Below, piece by piece: positions 36,031-45,241 of a stretch of DNA of 64,000 bases. Both the position numbers and the translations under genes were made by a program. The notes below the pieces were generated by a model. That model was not told the DNA's origin, did no database searches, and was given only the letters and a program-made list of their open reading frames with translations. The DNA lies in assembly GCF_001180185.1 (NCBI RefSeq), contig NZ_CVSS01000051.1:62001-126000 (forward strand). Direction: 5' to 3'. Numbering within the stretch: position 1 is the stretch's first letter; every line of letters begins with the position of its first letter. Source of the DNA: Candidatus Pelagibacter communis. Lineage in GTDB: Bacteria > Pseudomonadota > Alphaproteobacteria > Pelagibacterales > Pelagibacteraceae.

Positions 36031-36491
36031 ACCTAAAAGAATTATATCAAGAAATAATACTGGAACACGGAAAGAATCCCAGAAATTTAGGAAAAACAAA
36101 AAATTTTAATAAAGATGCAAAAGGAAATAATCCGTTATGTGGAGACAACGTACATGTATATTTGAAGTTAAATGATCAAAGAAAAGTAGAGGGTATTTCG
36201 TTTGAAGGAAGCGGATGTGCAATATCAATGGCATCAGCTTCGATAATGACTGATTTGATAAAAGGAAAAAGTGATAATGAAGCAAAAGAAATAATCGAAG
36301 ATTTTTTAGGAATGATAAAAGAAAATCCTGAGCTTAAAAATAATATTTTAAAAGAGGATGATAAAACAAAATTGATGTGTCTTTCTGGAGTAAAACAATA
36401 TCCTATGAGAGTTAAATGTGCTACTTTATCGTGGCATACGTTAATCTCAGCAATGGAAAATGATGGAAAACAAGTAAGCACAGAGGATTGA
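36027..36491 (+). CDS. sufU: SufU-type sulfur acceptor (IscU-like)
   Basis: A 154-residue IscU-fold protein. Cysteines occur in NPLCGDN, FEGSGCAISMASASIM and VKCATLSW, matching the Asp/Cys metal-binding set. An insertion between the second and third cysteines (about residues 85-115) marks SufU rather than IscU. SufU takes sulfur from SufS through a Zn site and passes it to SufBCD. It overlaps sufS by ATGA. Confidence 0.93.
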   Translation: MNLKELYQEIILEHGKNPRNLGKTKNFNKDAKGNNPLCGDNVHVYLKLNDQRKVEGISFEGSGCAISMASASIMTDLIKGKSDNEAKEIIEDFLGMIKENPELKNNILKEDDKTKLMCLSGVKQYPMRVKCATLSWHTLISAMENDGKQVSTED

Positions 36492-36496
36492 TATTT

Positions 36497-36793
36497 ATGG
36501 AAGTCAAAAATAAAATTATAGATGAAATTAGAAAAATTTATGATCCTGAATTACCAGTAAATATTTATGAACTTGGCTTAATTTATGATATAAAAGTTAT
36601 AGGCCGAAAAGCTGAAATTAAGATGACATTAACAACACCTAATTGTCCAGTTGCTGAAAGTTTACCTAAGGAAGTTAAAGAGGGAGCTATGCAAGTCGAA
36701 GAAATTGATGATGTTGATTTGCAATTAGTCTGGGATCCACCGTGGACAAAAGACATGATGTCAGATGCTGCTAAATTGGAGTTAAATTTATAA
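36497..36793 (+). CDS. sufT: SufT / MIP18 (DUF59) Fe-S maturation protein
   Basis: A DUF59 protein of 98 residues from the ATG at 36497. DPELPVNIYELGLIYDI and the cysteine segment TTPNCPVAESLP are characteristic, followed by LVWDPPWTKDMMSD. SufT-type proteins help maturation of Fe-S proteins and commonly end suf operons. A TTG at 36488 is in frame, but GAGG at 36484-36487 fits the ATG better. Confidence 0.92.
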   Translation: MEVKNKIIDEIRKIYDPELPVNIYELGLIYDIKVIGRKAEIKMTLTTPNCPVAESLPKEVKEGAMQVEEIDDVDLQLVWDPPWTKDMMSDAAKLELNL

Positions 36794-37128
36794 TGAGCCA
36801 AATCATAAAATTAAGTGATAATGCTGCAGAAAGAATTAAAGAAATAATGTCCAATGCTGAAAAAGATGCATTAGGAGTAAGAGTTTCTGTTAAATCGGGT
36901 GGTTGTGCAGGTATGTCTTATGTTATGGAGTATTCAAAAGAATTGAACCCTAGTGATGAAGTTATTGAAGATAAGGGAGTTAAGGTATTTATCGATTCTG
37001 CTGCTGTCATGTATTTGTTAGGTACTGAAATGGATTATAAAAAAGAGAATTTTTCCTCTACTTTTGTATTTAATAACCCTAATGAAACAGAGCGTTGTGG
37101 CTGCGGAGAGTCATTTAAAGTAGGGTAA
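36793..37128 (+). CDS. sufA: A-type Fe-S carrier (SufA/ErpA/IscA family)
   Basis: A 111-residue HesB/IscA protein. The three cluster-binding cysteines are visible: VKSGGCAGMSY, and the C-terminal ERCGCGESF. A-type carriers deliver clusters from the scaffold to target enzymes. The gene overlaps sufT by one base and closes the iscR-sufBCDSUT-sufA operon. SufA, ErpA and IscA cannot be told apart safely by sequence; the name follows the operon. Confidence 0.92.
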   Translation: MSQIIKLSDNAAERIKEIMSNAEKDALGVRVSVKSGGCAGMSYVMEYSKELNPSDEVIEDKGVKVFIDSAAVMYLLGTEMDYKKENFSSTFVFNNPNETERCGCGESFKVG

Positions 37129-37194
37129 TTTATAGCATCCTATAAGTTGCATAGCTGTATTGCTTAAAATGCATATCTAGTGTATAACATACAT

Positions 37195-37365
37195 ATGAAT
37201 AAGTTTGAATTTAAAAATCTTGTTAAAGGCCTTAAAGACTCTTTAAAAGAAAAATCTTTTTTTAAAGATCTACGTAAAGAAGTTGAAACCGGTGCCAATG
37301 GTACACAGGACTATGTAGTTAAAAAAGGTATTAATAAAGATTCAATTGCTACAACAAAACAGTAA
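37195..37365 (+). CDS. Small conserved-looking hypothetical protein next to glnA
   Basis: A 56-residue ORF from the ATG at 37195 (MNKFEFKNLVKGLKDSLKE). A GTG at 37180 would add five residues. It is strongly basic, and the first half is probably helical and amphipathic; GANGTQDYVVKKGINKDS follows. I recognise no family. It has its own 66-base upstream gap after sufA and lies 13 bases from the convergent glnA stop. Low-complexity content is modest, and GC at third positions is not unusual, so it is plausibly real. Confidence 0.55.
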   Translation: MNKFEFKNLVKGLKDSLKEKSFFKDLRKEVETGANGTQDYVVKKGINKDSIATTKQ

Positions 37366-37378
37366 TTAATATAATTAA

Positions 37379-38785
37379 TTAACAACTGTAATACATCTCA
37401 AACTCTACAGGGTGAGGAGCATGTTCGAACTTGTGAATTTCTTCAAACTTTAGTGCGATATAAGCATCAATTTGATCGTCAGTAAATACTCCACCTTGCG
37501 TTAAAAACTCTCTATCTTTATCTAAACTTTCCATAGCTTCTCTTAATGATCCACATACAGTTGGTATGGATTTTACCTCTTCAGGAGGTAAATCATATAA
37601 ATCTTTGTCAAAAGACTCACCAGGGTGTATTTTGTTTTTAATTCCATCGATGCCCGCCATTAGCATTGCTGCAAAAGTTAAATAAGGATTCCCTGATGCA
37701 TCAGGAAATCTAATTTCACATCTTGCACCTTTTTTACTTAAGGTAATTGGAATTCTACAAGATGCTGATCTATTTCTTGCTGAGTATGCTAAAAGAACTG
37801 GAGCTTCAAATCCAGGAATTAATCTTTTATAACTATTTGTTGTTGCATTAGCAAAAGCGTTAATTGCTTTAGCATGTTTTAAAATTCCACCTATGTAATG
37901 TAAAGCTGTTTCAGATAAGCCTGCATAAGCATCTCCAGAAAATACAGGTGTATCTCCTTTCCAAATTGATTGGTGAGTATGCATTCCTGATCCGTTGTCA
38001 CCAGCAACTGGTTTTGGCATAAATGTTGCGGTCTTACCAAATGAATGTGTTACCATTTGTACTACATATTTATAAAGTTGGACATTGTCTGCTTGTTGCA
38101 CCAAAGTTCCAAAATACATTCCAAGTTCATGTTGACTTGGAGCAACTTCATGGTGGTGTTTTTCAACTTTAATTCCAACTTCTTTTAAATTTTTAAGATA
38201 TTCACCACGCATATCTTGCTCACTATCAACAGGAGGAACAGGAAAATAACCACCCTTTACTCCAGGTCTGTGACCCATATTTCCATTTTCATATACTTTT
38301 CCAGAATTATAAGGTCCCTCTTTACTATCAAGTGCAAAACCACACTCATTCATGTCGTTCTTAATTCTAACATCATCAAATACAAAAAATTCAGGCTCTG
38401 GACCAAAAAAGGCTTTATCACCAATGCCTGAGGCTTTTAGATACTCTTCTGCTTTTTTAGCAACACCTCTTGGATCTCTTTCATATGGAGTTTTTTTAAT
38501 AGCATCTAAAATATCACAAAATAGGACCACAGTGTTATGAGAAGTAAAAGGGTCAAGAAAAAATCTTAACAGATCTGGTTTTAAAATCATATCAGACTCA
38601 TTAATAGCTTTCCAACCAGCAATTGATGATCCATCAAAAAAAACACCATCGTTTAACATATCTTCGTCAACAGCAGTTGAATCCATGGTTAAATGTTGTA
38701 GTTTTCCTCTTGGATCTGTGAATCTTAAATCAACAAATTCAGCCTCTTTATCTTTAATAAATTTTAAAACGTCACTTGCACTCAT
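37379..38785 (-). CDS. glnA: Glutamine synthetase, type I
   Basis: GlnA makes glutamine from glutamate, ammonia and ATP. The 468-residue protein has [60 protein letters not shown] and LIPGFEAPV. Tyr397 in [11 protein letters not shown] corresponds exactly to the adenylylated tyrosine of E. coli GlnA, so control by GlnE is likely. A strong ribosome site (AGGAGAG) precedes the ATG. No glnB lies next to it. The 141-base upstream region, shared with the divergent YbaK gene, shows no clear NtrC or sigma-54 site. Confidence 0.97.
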   Translation of the reverse strand: MSASDVLKFIKDKEAEFVDLRFTDPRGKLQHLTMDSTAVDEDMLNDGVFFDGSSIAGWKAINESDMILKPDLLRFFLDPFTSHNTVVLFCDILDAIKKTPYERDPRGVAKKAEEYLKASGIGDKAFFGPEPEFFVFDDVRIKNDMNECGFALDSKEGPYNSGKVYENGNMGHRPGVKGGYFPVPPVDSEQDMRGEYLKNLKEVGIKVEKHHHEVAPSQHELGMYFGTLVQQADNVQLYKYVVQMVTHSFGKTATFMPKPVAGDNGSGMHTHQSIWKGDTPVFSGDAYAGLSETALHYIGGILKHAKAINAFANATTNSYKRLIPGFEAPVLLAYSARNRSASCRIPITLSKKGARCEIRFPDASGNPYLTFAAMLMAGIDGIKNKIHPGESFDKDLYDLPPEEVKSIPTVCGSLREAMESLDKDREFLTQGGVFTDDQIDAYIALKFEEIHKFEHAPHPVEFEMYYSC

Positions 38786-38926
38786 AATCTCTCCTGTATA
38801 ATTCTGAGCGTTGTATTACCAAAAAAAGACTGATAAATAATGTTCTTTTAGTAAATAACACCTATGCAAATTTTACATAAGTGTACTATTACTGCTTAAA
38901 TATGACTAACAATTAAAAGTTGAATA

Positions 38927-39406
38927 ATGATTTTACTAGATAAAGAACCTGTCAAAAGAGCGGAGAAATCACTTAAAAAATTTGATCCTAGTTTGAGTGT
39001 TATCACCCTTAATTCCTCTGCAAGAACTGCTCAAGAAGCAGCTTCATCTTTAGGTTGTGAGGTAGGAGCGATCGTAAAAAGTTTACTTTTCAAGACTGAC
39101 AATACTTTTACATTAAATTTGATAGCGGGTGACCAAAAAGCTTCACTTAATAAAATAAAGAAATTATTAAAAAAAAAAGATGTTTCAATGGCATCAGCAG
39201 AAGATGTAAAAAACATCACTGGCTACACTATTGGAGGGGTTTCTCCAGTTGGTCATATAAATAAAATAGAGATATTAATTGATCATTCACTTAGTAGATT
39301 TAATGATTTATATGCCGCGGCTGGGCATCCCAATTGTGTTTTTAAAATCAATTTTAAAGATTTACAAAGTATTACAAATGGATCAATCGAGGATATTACT
39401 GAATGA
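38927..39406 (+). CDS. YbaK/EbsC-family aminoacyl-tRNA deacylase
   Basis: A 159-residue protein of the YbaK/ProX-like editing family, which hydrolyses mischarged tRNAs such as Cys-tRNA-Pro. Typical segments are LGCEVGAIVKSLLF, AGDQKASLNKIKKLL, TGYTIGGVSPVGH with the conserved Gly-Gly-x-Pro, and AAAGHPNCVFKI. Substrate specificity cannot be read from the sequence. It is coupled by an ATGA overlap to a DMT transporter gene. Confidence 0.88.
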   Translation: MILLDKEPVKRAEKSLKKFDPSLSVITLNSSARTAQEAASSLGCEVGAIVKSLLFKTDNTFTLNLIAGDQKASLNKIKKLLKKKDVSMASAEDVKNITGYTIGGVSPVGHINKIEILIDHSLSRFNDLYAAAGHPNCVFKINFKDLQSITNGSIEDITE

Positions 39407-40290
39407 AACAACCAAAATTGTTTGATTATATATTGCTAAGCATTTTAGCATTAATTTGGGCTTCAGCCTTTTTTAATATCAAAATAGCAACTTACTCTTA
39501 CGGACCAGTAACAATAGCATTTTTAAGAGTTTTTTTTGGATCTTTGCCAGTCTTATTAATTTGTTATTACAAAAAAATCAAGATTGAAGCTTTCACTAAA
39601 GATTGGCACTGGTTTGCAATGATAGGATTTATAAACTTGGTTGCGCCTTTCTTTTTAATCGCATATGGAATTAAATCTGTCCAAAGTAATTTAGCTGCAA
39701 TTTTGATGTCAACTACTACATTAAGTTCAACAGTTTTGGGTCATTTTTATACCAAGAATGAGAAATTTAATTTGATAAGAACAATAGGTGTTTTAATTGG
39801 TTTTTCAGGAATAATTTATTTATTTTCAGATAATATACTTATTGATGAAAACAACTTTTTTTCTGCTATTTTAATTCTTCTGGGAGCTACTTGTTATGTA
39901 ATTGGAGGAGTTTTAACATTAAAAATAAGTAAGAAAAAAAATGAAAATGTAACAGGATCTATATTAATTTGGGCATCAATTATCTTAATTCCACTTGTAA
40001 TTTTGATTGAACCACCTTTGCATTATACTCCAAGATTAGATTCAACTATTTCAGTTATTTATCTTGGATTAGTCTCAACAGGAATAGCTTGGCTTTTGAG
40101 ATTTAGAATTCTAGTTAATAATGGTTTGATTTTTCAATCCCAAGTTTCTTATTTGATACCTATTTTTGGCATTATTTTAAGTTACATTTTTTTAAAAGAG
40201 TTAATTACTGCTAAAATTATCGTATCATTGATTGCAGTTATCATTGGAATTTATTTTGTTAGAAAAGCGAATTATAAGAAAATTAAATAA
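39403..40290 (+). CDS. EamA/DMT-family transporter
   Basis: A 295-residue membrane protein with about ten predicted helices in two EamA repeats, the first beginning LLSILALIWASAFFNIKIA and the second around ILILLGATCYVIGGVL. SYLIPIFGIILSYIFLKE is the typical end of the second EamA repeat. Drug/metabolite transporters export amino acids and other small molecules; the substrate here is unknown. It converges on the homocysteine methyltransferase gene with an 8-base overlap (TTAAATAA). Confidence 0.9.
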   Translation: MKQPKLFDYILLSILALIWASAFFNIKIATYSYGPVTIAFLRVFFGSLPVLLICYYKKIKIEAFTKDWHWFAMIGFINLVAPFFLIAYGIKSVQSNLAAILMSTTTLSSTVLGHFYTKNEKFNLIRTIGVLIGFSGIIYLFSDNILIDENNFFSAILILLGATCYVIGGVLTLKISKKKNENVTGSILIWASIILIPLVILIEPPLHYTPRLDSTISVIYLGLVSTGIAWLLRFRILVNNGLIFQSQVSYLIPIFGIILSYIFLKELITAKIIVSLIAVIIGIYFVRKANYKKIK

Positions 40291-41191
40291 GTTTTGAAAA
40301 AGCCTCTATGTGTGAAGGCCTAGTTTCACAACAACCACCAATAATAGTTGCTCCAGCATCTTTAAATTTTTTTGCAAACCTAGACATTTTCTCTGGAGTT
40401 AAGTCTTCTCGTTTTCCTAACAATTCATTTGGATTGCCAGTTTTACTTATATTATAAGTGTCAGTGTAATTAGGTTTTGGATTTGTCTCTATGAATCCAT
40501 TCAATTTAAATCCAAAAGGAACCCCTAATTTTTTTACCTCTTCCATGTTTAGCTCATAGTTTTCTGGAGATACACATGATAAAATTAATCCAAGTAATTT
40601 TACATGATTAATTTTTGTAATAATTTCAGAAATTTTTTCTCCACTTGGAAGACTTTTACCTTCTGATATATGTGCCCCAATAAGATATGGTTTATTAAAT
40701 TCTTTAATACAGTTGATTGCAATTTGAAATTCTTTAACACTGCTTAAAACATCTAAATAAAAAAAATCTACATATTGATTTAAGATTATTGCTTGACTGT
40801 AAAAATCATTATAGATCTCATTTTCTGGTCTTAAATCTGCCTTGTAGGTGAAATTTTGAGGAGGCAATCCTCCAGCAATCAAAGTGTGAGGATATTGTTT
40901 TTTTGCCTGTTGGGCAATTTCACCAGCTTTTTTATTTAAATACTCAAATTTATCCTCAACCTTGTTATCCCTTAACCTATTTTTTCTTGTAGTAAAAGTA
41001 TTGGTTACAATTATTTCTGCACCAGCTTTAATAAAATCAATATGAGTTTCTAACAACATATTATGATATTTTTCATTAAGCAAAGCATTAGCGCTCCATA
41101 AAGTCCCATTTGGCTCCATTCCTCTTGCAAGAAGTTCTTGACCCATTCCTCCATCTAAAATTTTAGTTTCTTTAAAAAAATTTAAGTTCAT
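40283..41191 (-). CDS. Homocysteine S-methyltransferase family protein
   Basis: A 302-residue Zn-dependent TIM barrel. LDGGMGQELLARG begins the protein, TNTFTTRKNRL follows, and zinc-binding cysteines are in SCVSPENYE and GGCCETRP. Members use betaine, S-methylmethionine or similar donors to make methionine. The donor cannot be decided here. No SAM-type riboswitch is visible directly upstream; its ATG lies 7 bases from the stop of the 2OG oxygenase gene. Confidence 0.88.
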   Translation of the reverse strand: MNLNFFKETKILDGGMGQELLARGMEPNGTLWSANALLNEKYHNMLLETHIDFIKAGAEIIVTNTFTTRKNRLRDNKVEDKFEYLNKKAGEIAQQAKKQYPHTLIAGGLPPQNFTYKADLRPENEIYNDFYSQAIILNQYVDFFYLDVLSSVKEFQIAINCIKEFNKPYLIGAHISEGKSLPSGEKISEIITKINHVKLLGLILSCVSPENYELNMEEVKKLGVPFGFKLNGFIETNPKPNYTDTYNISKTGNPNELLGKREDLTPEKMSRFAKKFKDAGATIIGGCCETRPSHIEAFSKLI

Positions 41192-41198
41192 AACATTC

Positions 41199-41789
41199 TC
41201 ATTTTTTTAAAACCAACTTAGCATTAAAAGAAAATGATCTTCTCTCACCTTCAACATTGAAAGGATAGGCAGTATGCATTAAATAATTTGGAAACAAATA
41301 CATATCACCAATTTTAGGAATTACATTATAAATACTTTTACTTAAAAAACCTCTTTGTCCATTTATAAAATCTATAGTACCGTTAGTTTTAATTTTTTTA
41401 TTTTTAACCATTTTGTTAGTTGTCATTTTCCTGGGTAGTTTTAAATAACCAACACCTGACAAATCACCTTCATGATAGTGTATAGGATTATATTCACCCT
41501 TAAATTGTCGAACTACCCATAGATTCAAAATCTTAACTTTTTTTATATTCTTAATATTCTCATTTGATAAAAACTTAATAATAATTTTCTTCAATTCTTT
41601 TTCTAAGTTATCTTTGATAAATTTTGAGGATATTTTTACTTCTTTATTTATTTGACTTGCAAGCTTTGGGCCATAGTCAATTTTTTTAAATTTTGATTTT
41701 TTCTCAAATTCTTTATTCAATGTATCAAAAAATTTTTTTGATAATCTAGTTTTACCTACAGAGGGACCGAATGGTTTGATATTTTTCAT
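41199..41789 (-). CDS. Putative 2OG-Fe(II) oxygenase (TIGR02466-like)
   Basis: A 196-residue double-stranded beta-helix protein. The metal region reads NPIHYHEGDLSGVGYLKLP, the distal His is in FPNYLMHTAYPF, and the 2-oxoglutarate-binding Arg is in EGERRSFSFN. The N-terminal FGPSVGKTRLSKKF and the run on family resemblance suggest the TIGR02466 group of putative oxygenases. The substrate is unknown. It sits just upstream of the homocysteine methyltransferase gene in the same direction. Confidence 0.8.
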   Translation of the reverse strand: MKNIKPFGPSVGKTRLSKKFFDTLNKEFEKKSKFKKIDYGPKLASQINKEVKISSKFIKDNLEKELKKIIIKFLSNENIKNIKKVKILNLWVVRQFKGEYNPIHYHEGDLSGVGYLKLPRKMTTNKMVKNKKIKTNGTIDFINGQRGFLSKSIYNVIPKIGDMYLFPNYLMHTAYPFNVEGERRSFSFNAKLVLKK

Positions 41790-41827
41790 AATATTATCTA
41801 ATATAGTAAAAGATAATTAAATCAAGA

Positions 41828-42574
41828 TTATGAAAAAAGTCTCAAGCCCATTCTAGCAGCAACAAAAATAACTAATAGTGAAGTAATTAAAGCTAGCGTT
41901 TTATTAGATAAAAATTTTATATTTAGAAAATTTCCAATTTGACCTCCAATTAAAACTGCCAAAAATAGTAGCCAAAATTTTGAGAAGTTATCTATCACTA
42001 GATCTTTTGTGAACTGTCCAAAAACACCAAAAACAGAATTAATTAGAATAAACAGTGAGGCTGCACAAGCTATTTGTTTTGGGTATCCCGCTTTTAGAAG
42101 AAATAGTATAGGACTAAGAAAAATACCACCACCAATTCCAACGATGCCTGAAAAAAAACCTATTATAGATCCAATTATTATGGAAAAAACTTTTGAAAAT
42201 TCATTAATTTTAAAATCACTTTTATTCAAAATTCTACTCTCTATAAAAAGCATAACTCCTGCAACAAACAATATTAGAAATAACAAAATTTCAAAAAGTT
42301 CTTTTGAGATTTGTAAAGTTGCTCCAAAAAATGTAAATGGTATGGATCCTATAAGATAAGGAAAAAGTAATTTTAAACTTAAATTTCCTGATCTTATGTA
42401 ATTAATTGAGTTTCCTGAAACTACTATAATGTTGCAAAATAAAGCTATTACTGGAAAAATGTAGTATGGAATATCCCAAATTAGCATTAAAGCTAAATAA
42501 GTAGATCCGCCACCAAAACCTACACTGGAATATAATAATGCTGTTATAAAAAAAAATATTGATAATATAATCAT
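41828..42574 (-). CDS. TauE/SafE-family sulfite/sulfonate exporter
   Basis: A 248-residue membrane protein with about eight helices. LYSSVGFGGGSTYLALMLI near the N-terminus and GIVGIGGGIFLSPILFLLKAG in the middle are the two glycine-rich repeats of the family. Members export sulfite, sulfoacetate or other organosulfur anions. The neighbouring homocysteine methyltransferase suggests but does not prove a sulfur link. It is divergent from moaB by 15 bases. Confidence 0.9.
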   Translation of the reverse strand: MIILSIFFFITALLYSSVGFGGGSTYLALMLIWDIPYYIFPVIALFCNIIVVSGNSINYIRSGNLSLKLLFPYLIGSIPFTFFGATLQISKELFEILLFLILFVAGVMLFIESRILNKSDFKINEFSKVFSIIIGSIIGFFSGIVGIGGGIFLSPILFLLKAGYPKQIACAASLFILINSVFGVFGQFTKDLVIDNFSKFWLLFLAVLIGGQIGNFLNIKFLSNKTLALITSLLVIFVAARMGLRLFS

Positions 42575-42589
42575 ATTAAAAAAAATTTT

Positions 42590-43090
42590 ATGAGTGTTAA
42601 TATAGCCTTATTAACTGTAACAGATACAAGAACTTTTGATAATGATAAATCAGGCGATATTCTTGAGAAAAAGATAAAAGAGGCAAGTCACAATTTAATT
42701 GATAGAAAAATTTGCAAAGACAATAAAGACGACATCATATTTATTTTAAAGGAGTGGATTAGTAAAAAAGATATTGATGTAGTGATTACGACAGGGGGGA
42801 CAGGACTAACAGGTAGGGATATAACTCCTGAGGCATTAGATGAAGTAGCAGAAAAACATATACCTGGTTTTGGAGAAATATTTAGAAATTTGAGTTTAAA
42901 AACAGTTGGAACTTCAGCTATTCAGTCTAGAGCCTGTGCAGTACTTTCGAATGGTAAGTATATTTTTGCTCTACCTGGATCTTCAGGTGGGGTAACAGAT
43001 GCTTGGGATGGAATATTAAAACATCAACTAGATATTAACCACAAACCATGTAATTTTGTGGAGCTATTCCCAAGATTAAAAGAAAAGTAA
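42590..43090 (+). CDS. moaB: Molybdenum cofactor biosynthesis protein MoaB
   Basis: A 166-residue MoaB/MogA-fold protein that adenylylates molybdopterin before metal insertion. TVTDTRTFDNDKSGD is the N-terminal signature, and VVITTGGTGLTGRDITPEAL is the MPT-binding loop; SRACAVLSNGKYIFALPGSSGGVTDAW completes the fold. It is 8 kb from the moaACDE cluster. The gene ends flush against the convergent DUF1244 gene (TAATTA). Confidence 0.93.
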   Translation: MSVNIALLTVTDTRTFDNDKSGDILEKKIKEASHNLIDRKICKDNKDDIIFILKEWISKKDIDVVITTGGTGLTGRDITPEALDEVAEKHIPGFGEIFRNLSLKTVGTSAIQSRACAVLSNGKYIFALPGSSGGVTDAWDGILKHQLDINHKPCNFVELFPRLKEK

Positions 43091-43336
43091 TTATTTTTGA
43101 TATTTACTTTTCCACTCTGAATAAGGCATTCCATAAATTCGTTCTCTTGCCTCAGGATCAGAAATAGTGACACCTTTTTTTTCTGCTTCTTCTCTGTACC
43201 ATCTCGATAAACAGTTTCTACAAAAGTTAGCTAGGTTCATTAGATCAATGTTTTGAACATCTTTTCTTTCATTTAAATGTTTTAACAATCTTTCAAAAGT
43301 TGCAGACTGGATTTCTATTTTTTCATTTTTATTCAT
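43091..43336 (-). CDS. DUF1244 family protein
   Basis: An 81-residue protein. RDVQNIDLMNLAGFCRNCLSRWY-type sequence is present here as NIDLMNLANFCRNCLSRWYRE, followed by ERIYGMPYSEWKSKYQK. That is the DUF1244 signature. The paired cysteines in CRNC may bind metal. The ATG at 43336 (MNKNEK) is preferred over an in-frame ATG at 43372, which would add a hydrophobic stretch not seen in the family. Function unknown. Confidence 0.9.
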   Translation of the reverse strand: MNKNEKIEIQSATFERLLKHLNERKDVQNIDLMNLANFCRNCLSRWYREEAEKKGVTISDPEARERIYGMPYSEWKSKYQK

Positions 43337-43455
43337 AAAAAAAAATATTAATGACTTATAAAATAAGCACAAGATATAGTATTAATTCAATTAAAAGTAG
43401 AAAATTTAAATTTTAACAAATAGACACAAGTAATAATTGTTAGTTTAATGAGTTA

Positions 43456-45192
43456 ATGGCTAAAAAGAAAAAGAAAAAAGCTAAGCCAAAGGCCAAGAAA
43501 AAAAAAGTAAAGTTGGCCAAATCATCTAGAAAAAAGATAAAAACGAGAAGAAAGGTTGTGGCAAAAAAGTCTGCGACTAAGAAGCGTTCTAAAAAATCTA
43601 GAAAAAATAATAAACTTAAATCAATAAAAAAAACAAGAGGAGTAAAAATGAGTGCAGAAGCTATGAAAGTGTCATCTGTATTAGATACTTCTCATTTGAA
43701 AGTGAAATTCCCGTTTAAGTCAAAATACGGGAACTACATTAACGGTAAGTTTGTAGAACCAAAATCTGGAAAATATTTTGATAATACATCGCCGATTTCA
43801 AATGAAGTAATCTGTTCGATTGCACGATCAAATGAAAAAGACGTAGACGCTGCATTGGATGCAGCTCACGCAGCTTTCCCAACTTGGGGTAAAACTTCAA
43901 TTACGGAAAGATCGAACATTCTTCTTAAGATTGCTGATGTAATTGAAAAAAATCTTAATGTATTAGCAACAGCAGAATGTTTAGATAATGGTAAACCTAT
44001 AAGAGAATGTATGGCTGCTGATTTACCTTTGGTAATAGATCATTGGAGATATTTTGCAGGTGTAATCAGAGCAGAAGAAGGTTCAGTTGCTGAAATTAGT
44101 AACAGTGAATATTCTTATCACATTCCAGAACCGTTAGGTGTAGTTGGACAAATTATACCATGGAATTTTCCATTATTAATGGCAACTTGGAAACTTGCTC
44201 CAGCTTTAGCAGCAGGAAACTGTGTCGTGCTGAAACCAGCTGAGCAAACACCAGCATCAATCATGTTACTTATGGAACTAATTGGAGATTTATTACCTCC
44301 AGGAGTAGTTAACGTTGTAAGTGGCTTTGGTTTAGAAGCTGGAAAACCACTAGCATCATCAAAAAGAATCAAAAAGATTGCTTTCACTGGTGAGACAACA
44401 ACTGGTCGTTTGATTATGCAATATGCATCACAAAACTTGATTCCAATCACTTTGGAATTAGGTGGAAAATCTCCTAACATCTTCTTTGAAGACGTCATGG
44501 ATAAAGATGATGATTTCTTTGATAAATGTTTAGAGGGTTTTGCGATGTTTACATTAAACCAAGGTGAAGTTTGTACTTGTCCAAGCAGAGTACTGGTTCA
44601 AGAGTCTATCTATGACAAGTTTATGGAAAAGGCTATTGCTAGAACAAAAGCTGTTAAGCAAGACAATCCTCTAAAAATGGAAACAATGATTGGAGCGCAA
44701 GCATCATTAGAACAAATGGAAAAAATCAAATCTTATCTGGATTTAGGTAAGAAAGAAGGTGCTAAAGTTCTATGTGGTGGAAATGTTGCAAAAATCAATA
44801 GTGGTTTAGAAAAAGGAAACTACATTGAACCAACTATTTTTGAGGGTAATAACTCAATGCGTATCTTCCAAGAAGAAATTTTTGGACCAGTGGTATCAGT
44901 AACTAAATTTAAAGATGAAGCAGAAGCATTAGAAATTGCTAATGATACACTTTATGGATTAGGCGCTGGTGTATGGACTAGAAATGGAAATATCGCTTAC
45001 AGAATGGGTAGAGAAATACAAGCAGGTAGAGTTTGGACAAACTGTTATCACGCTTATCCTGCACATGCTGCATTCGGTGGATACAAACAATCTGGTATCG
45101 GAAGAGAAACACATAAAATGATGCTTAACCACTACAGACAAGTGAAGAATCTTCACGTGTCTTACAGTGAAAAGAAATTAGGCTTCTTTTAA
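43456..45192 (+). CDS. Aldehyde dehydrogenase (ExaC/AcoD-like) with polybasic N-terminal extension
   Basis: The ALDH body starts at residue 65 (MSAEAMKV) and is complete: [34 protein letters not shown], catalytic Cys373 in [11 protein letters not shown] (residue 309 counted from the second start), and [14 protein letters not shown]. The end [14 protein letters not shown] and the DUF779 neighbour place it in the acetaldehyde dehydrogenase group. The 64 residues before the body hold 30 Lys and 6 Arg with no acidic residue, like histone H1 tails. A strong internal ribosome site precedes residue 65, so two products are possible. The first ATG is preceded only by a weak site and a two-codon ORF (ATG AGT TAA) at 43448. 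Confidence 0.9.
   Translation: MAKKKKKKAKPKAKKKKVKLAKSSRKKIKTRRKVVAKKSATKKRSKKSRKNNKLKSIKKTRGVKMSAEAMKVSSVLDTSHLKVKFPFKSKYGNYINGKFVEPKSGKYFDNTSPISNEVICSIARSNEKDVDAALDAAHAAFPTWGKTSITERSNILLKIADVIEKNLNVLATAECLDNGKPIRECMAADLPLVIDHWRYFAGVIRAEEGSVAEISNSEYSYHIPEPLGVVGQIIPWNFPLLMATWKLAPALAAGNCVVLKPAEQTPASIMLLMELIGDLLPPGVVNVVSGFGLEAGKPLASSKRIKKIAFTGETTTGRLIMQYASQNLIPITLELGGKSPNIFFEDVMDKDDDFFDKCLEGFAMFTLNQGEVCTCPSRVLVQESIYDKFMEKAIARTKAVKQDNPLKMETMIGAQASLEQMEKIKSYLDLGKKEGAKVLCGGNVAKINSGLEKGNYIEPTIFEGNNSMRIFQEEIFGPVVSVTKFKDEAEALEIANDTLYGLGAGVWTRNGNIAYRMGREIQAGRVWTNCYHAYPAHAAFGGYKQSGIGRETHKMMLNHYRQVKNLHVSYSEKKLGFF
43636..43650 (+). promoter_or_regulatory. Strong internal ribosome binding site and start codon of the ALDH body
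   Basis: AGAGGAG at 43636-43642 lies five bases before ATG 43648-43650. This is a better site than the one before the upstream ATG at 43456. It would start translation at MSAEAMKV, giving a 514-residue ALDH of ordinary length. Both starts are in the same frame. Confidence 0.75.
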
Positions 45193-45210
45193 AAATAATC
45201 TAATATATAA

Positions 45211-45234
45211 TGGCTCGTGAGGAATCACGGGCCA
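45211..45234 (+). other. Stable hairpin between ALDH and DUF779 genes
   Basis: TGGCTCGTG pairs with CACGGGCCA (nine pairs, one G-U) around the six-base loop AGGAAT. It is far more GC-rich than its surroundings. It lies 8 bases before the DUF779 start, and no T-run follows, so it is not a standard terminator. The loop holds AGGA, the only Shine-Dalgarno-like sequence near the start. Confidence 0.7.
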
Positions 45235-45241
45235 TAGTTCT

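Noticed and set aside
38786-38926. Possible riboswitch or NtrC control region between glnA and the YbaK gene
   Set aside because: No paired elements beyond short chance stems, and no match to the NtrC or sigma-54 consensus. Only the glnA ribosome site AGGAGAG is clear.
41192-41198. SAM-type riboswitch before the homocysteine methyltransferase
   Set aside because: Only 7 bases separate it from the upstream gene on the same strand, which leaves no room.
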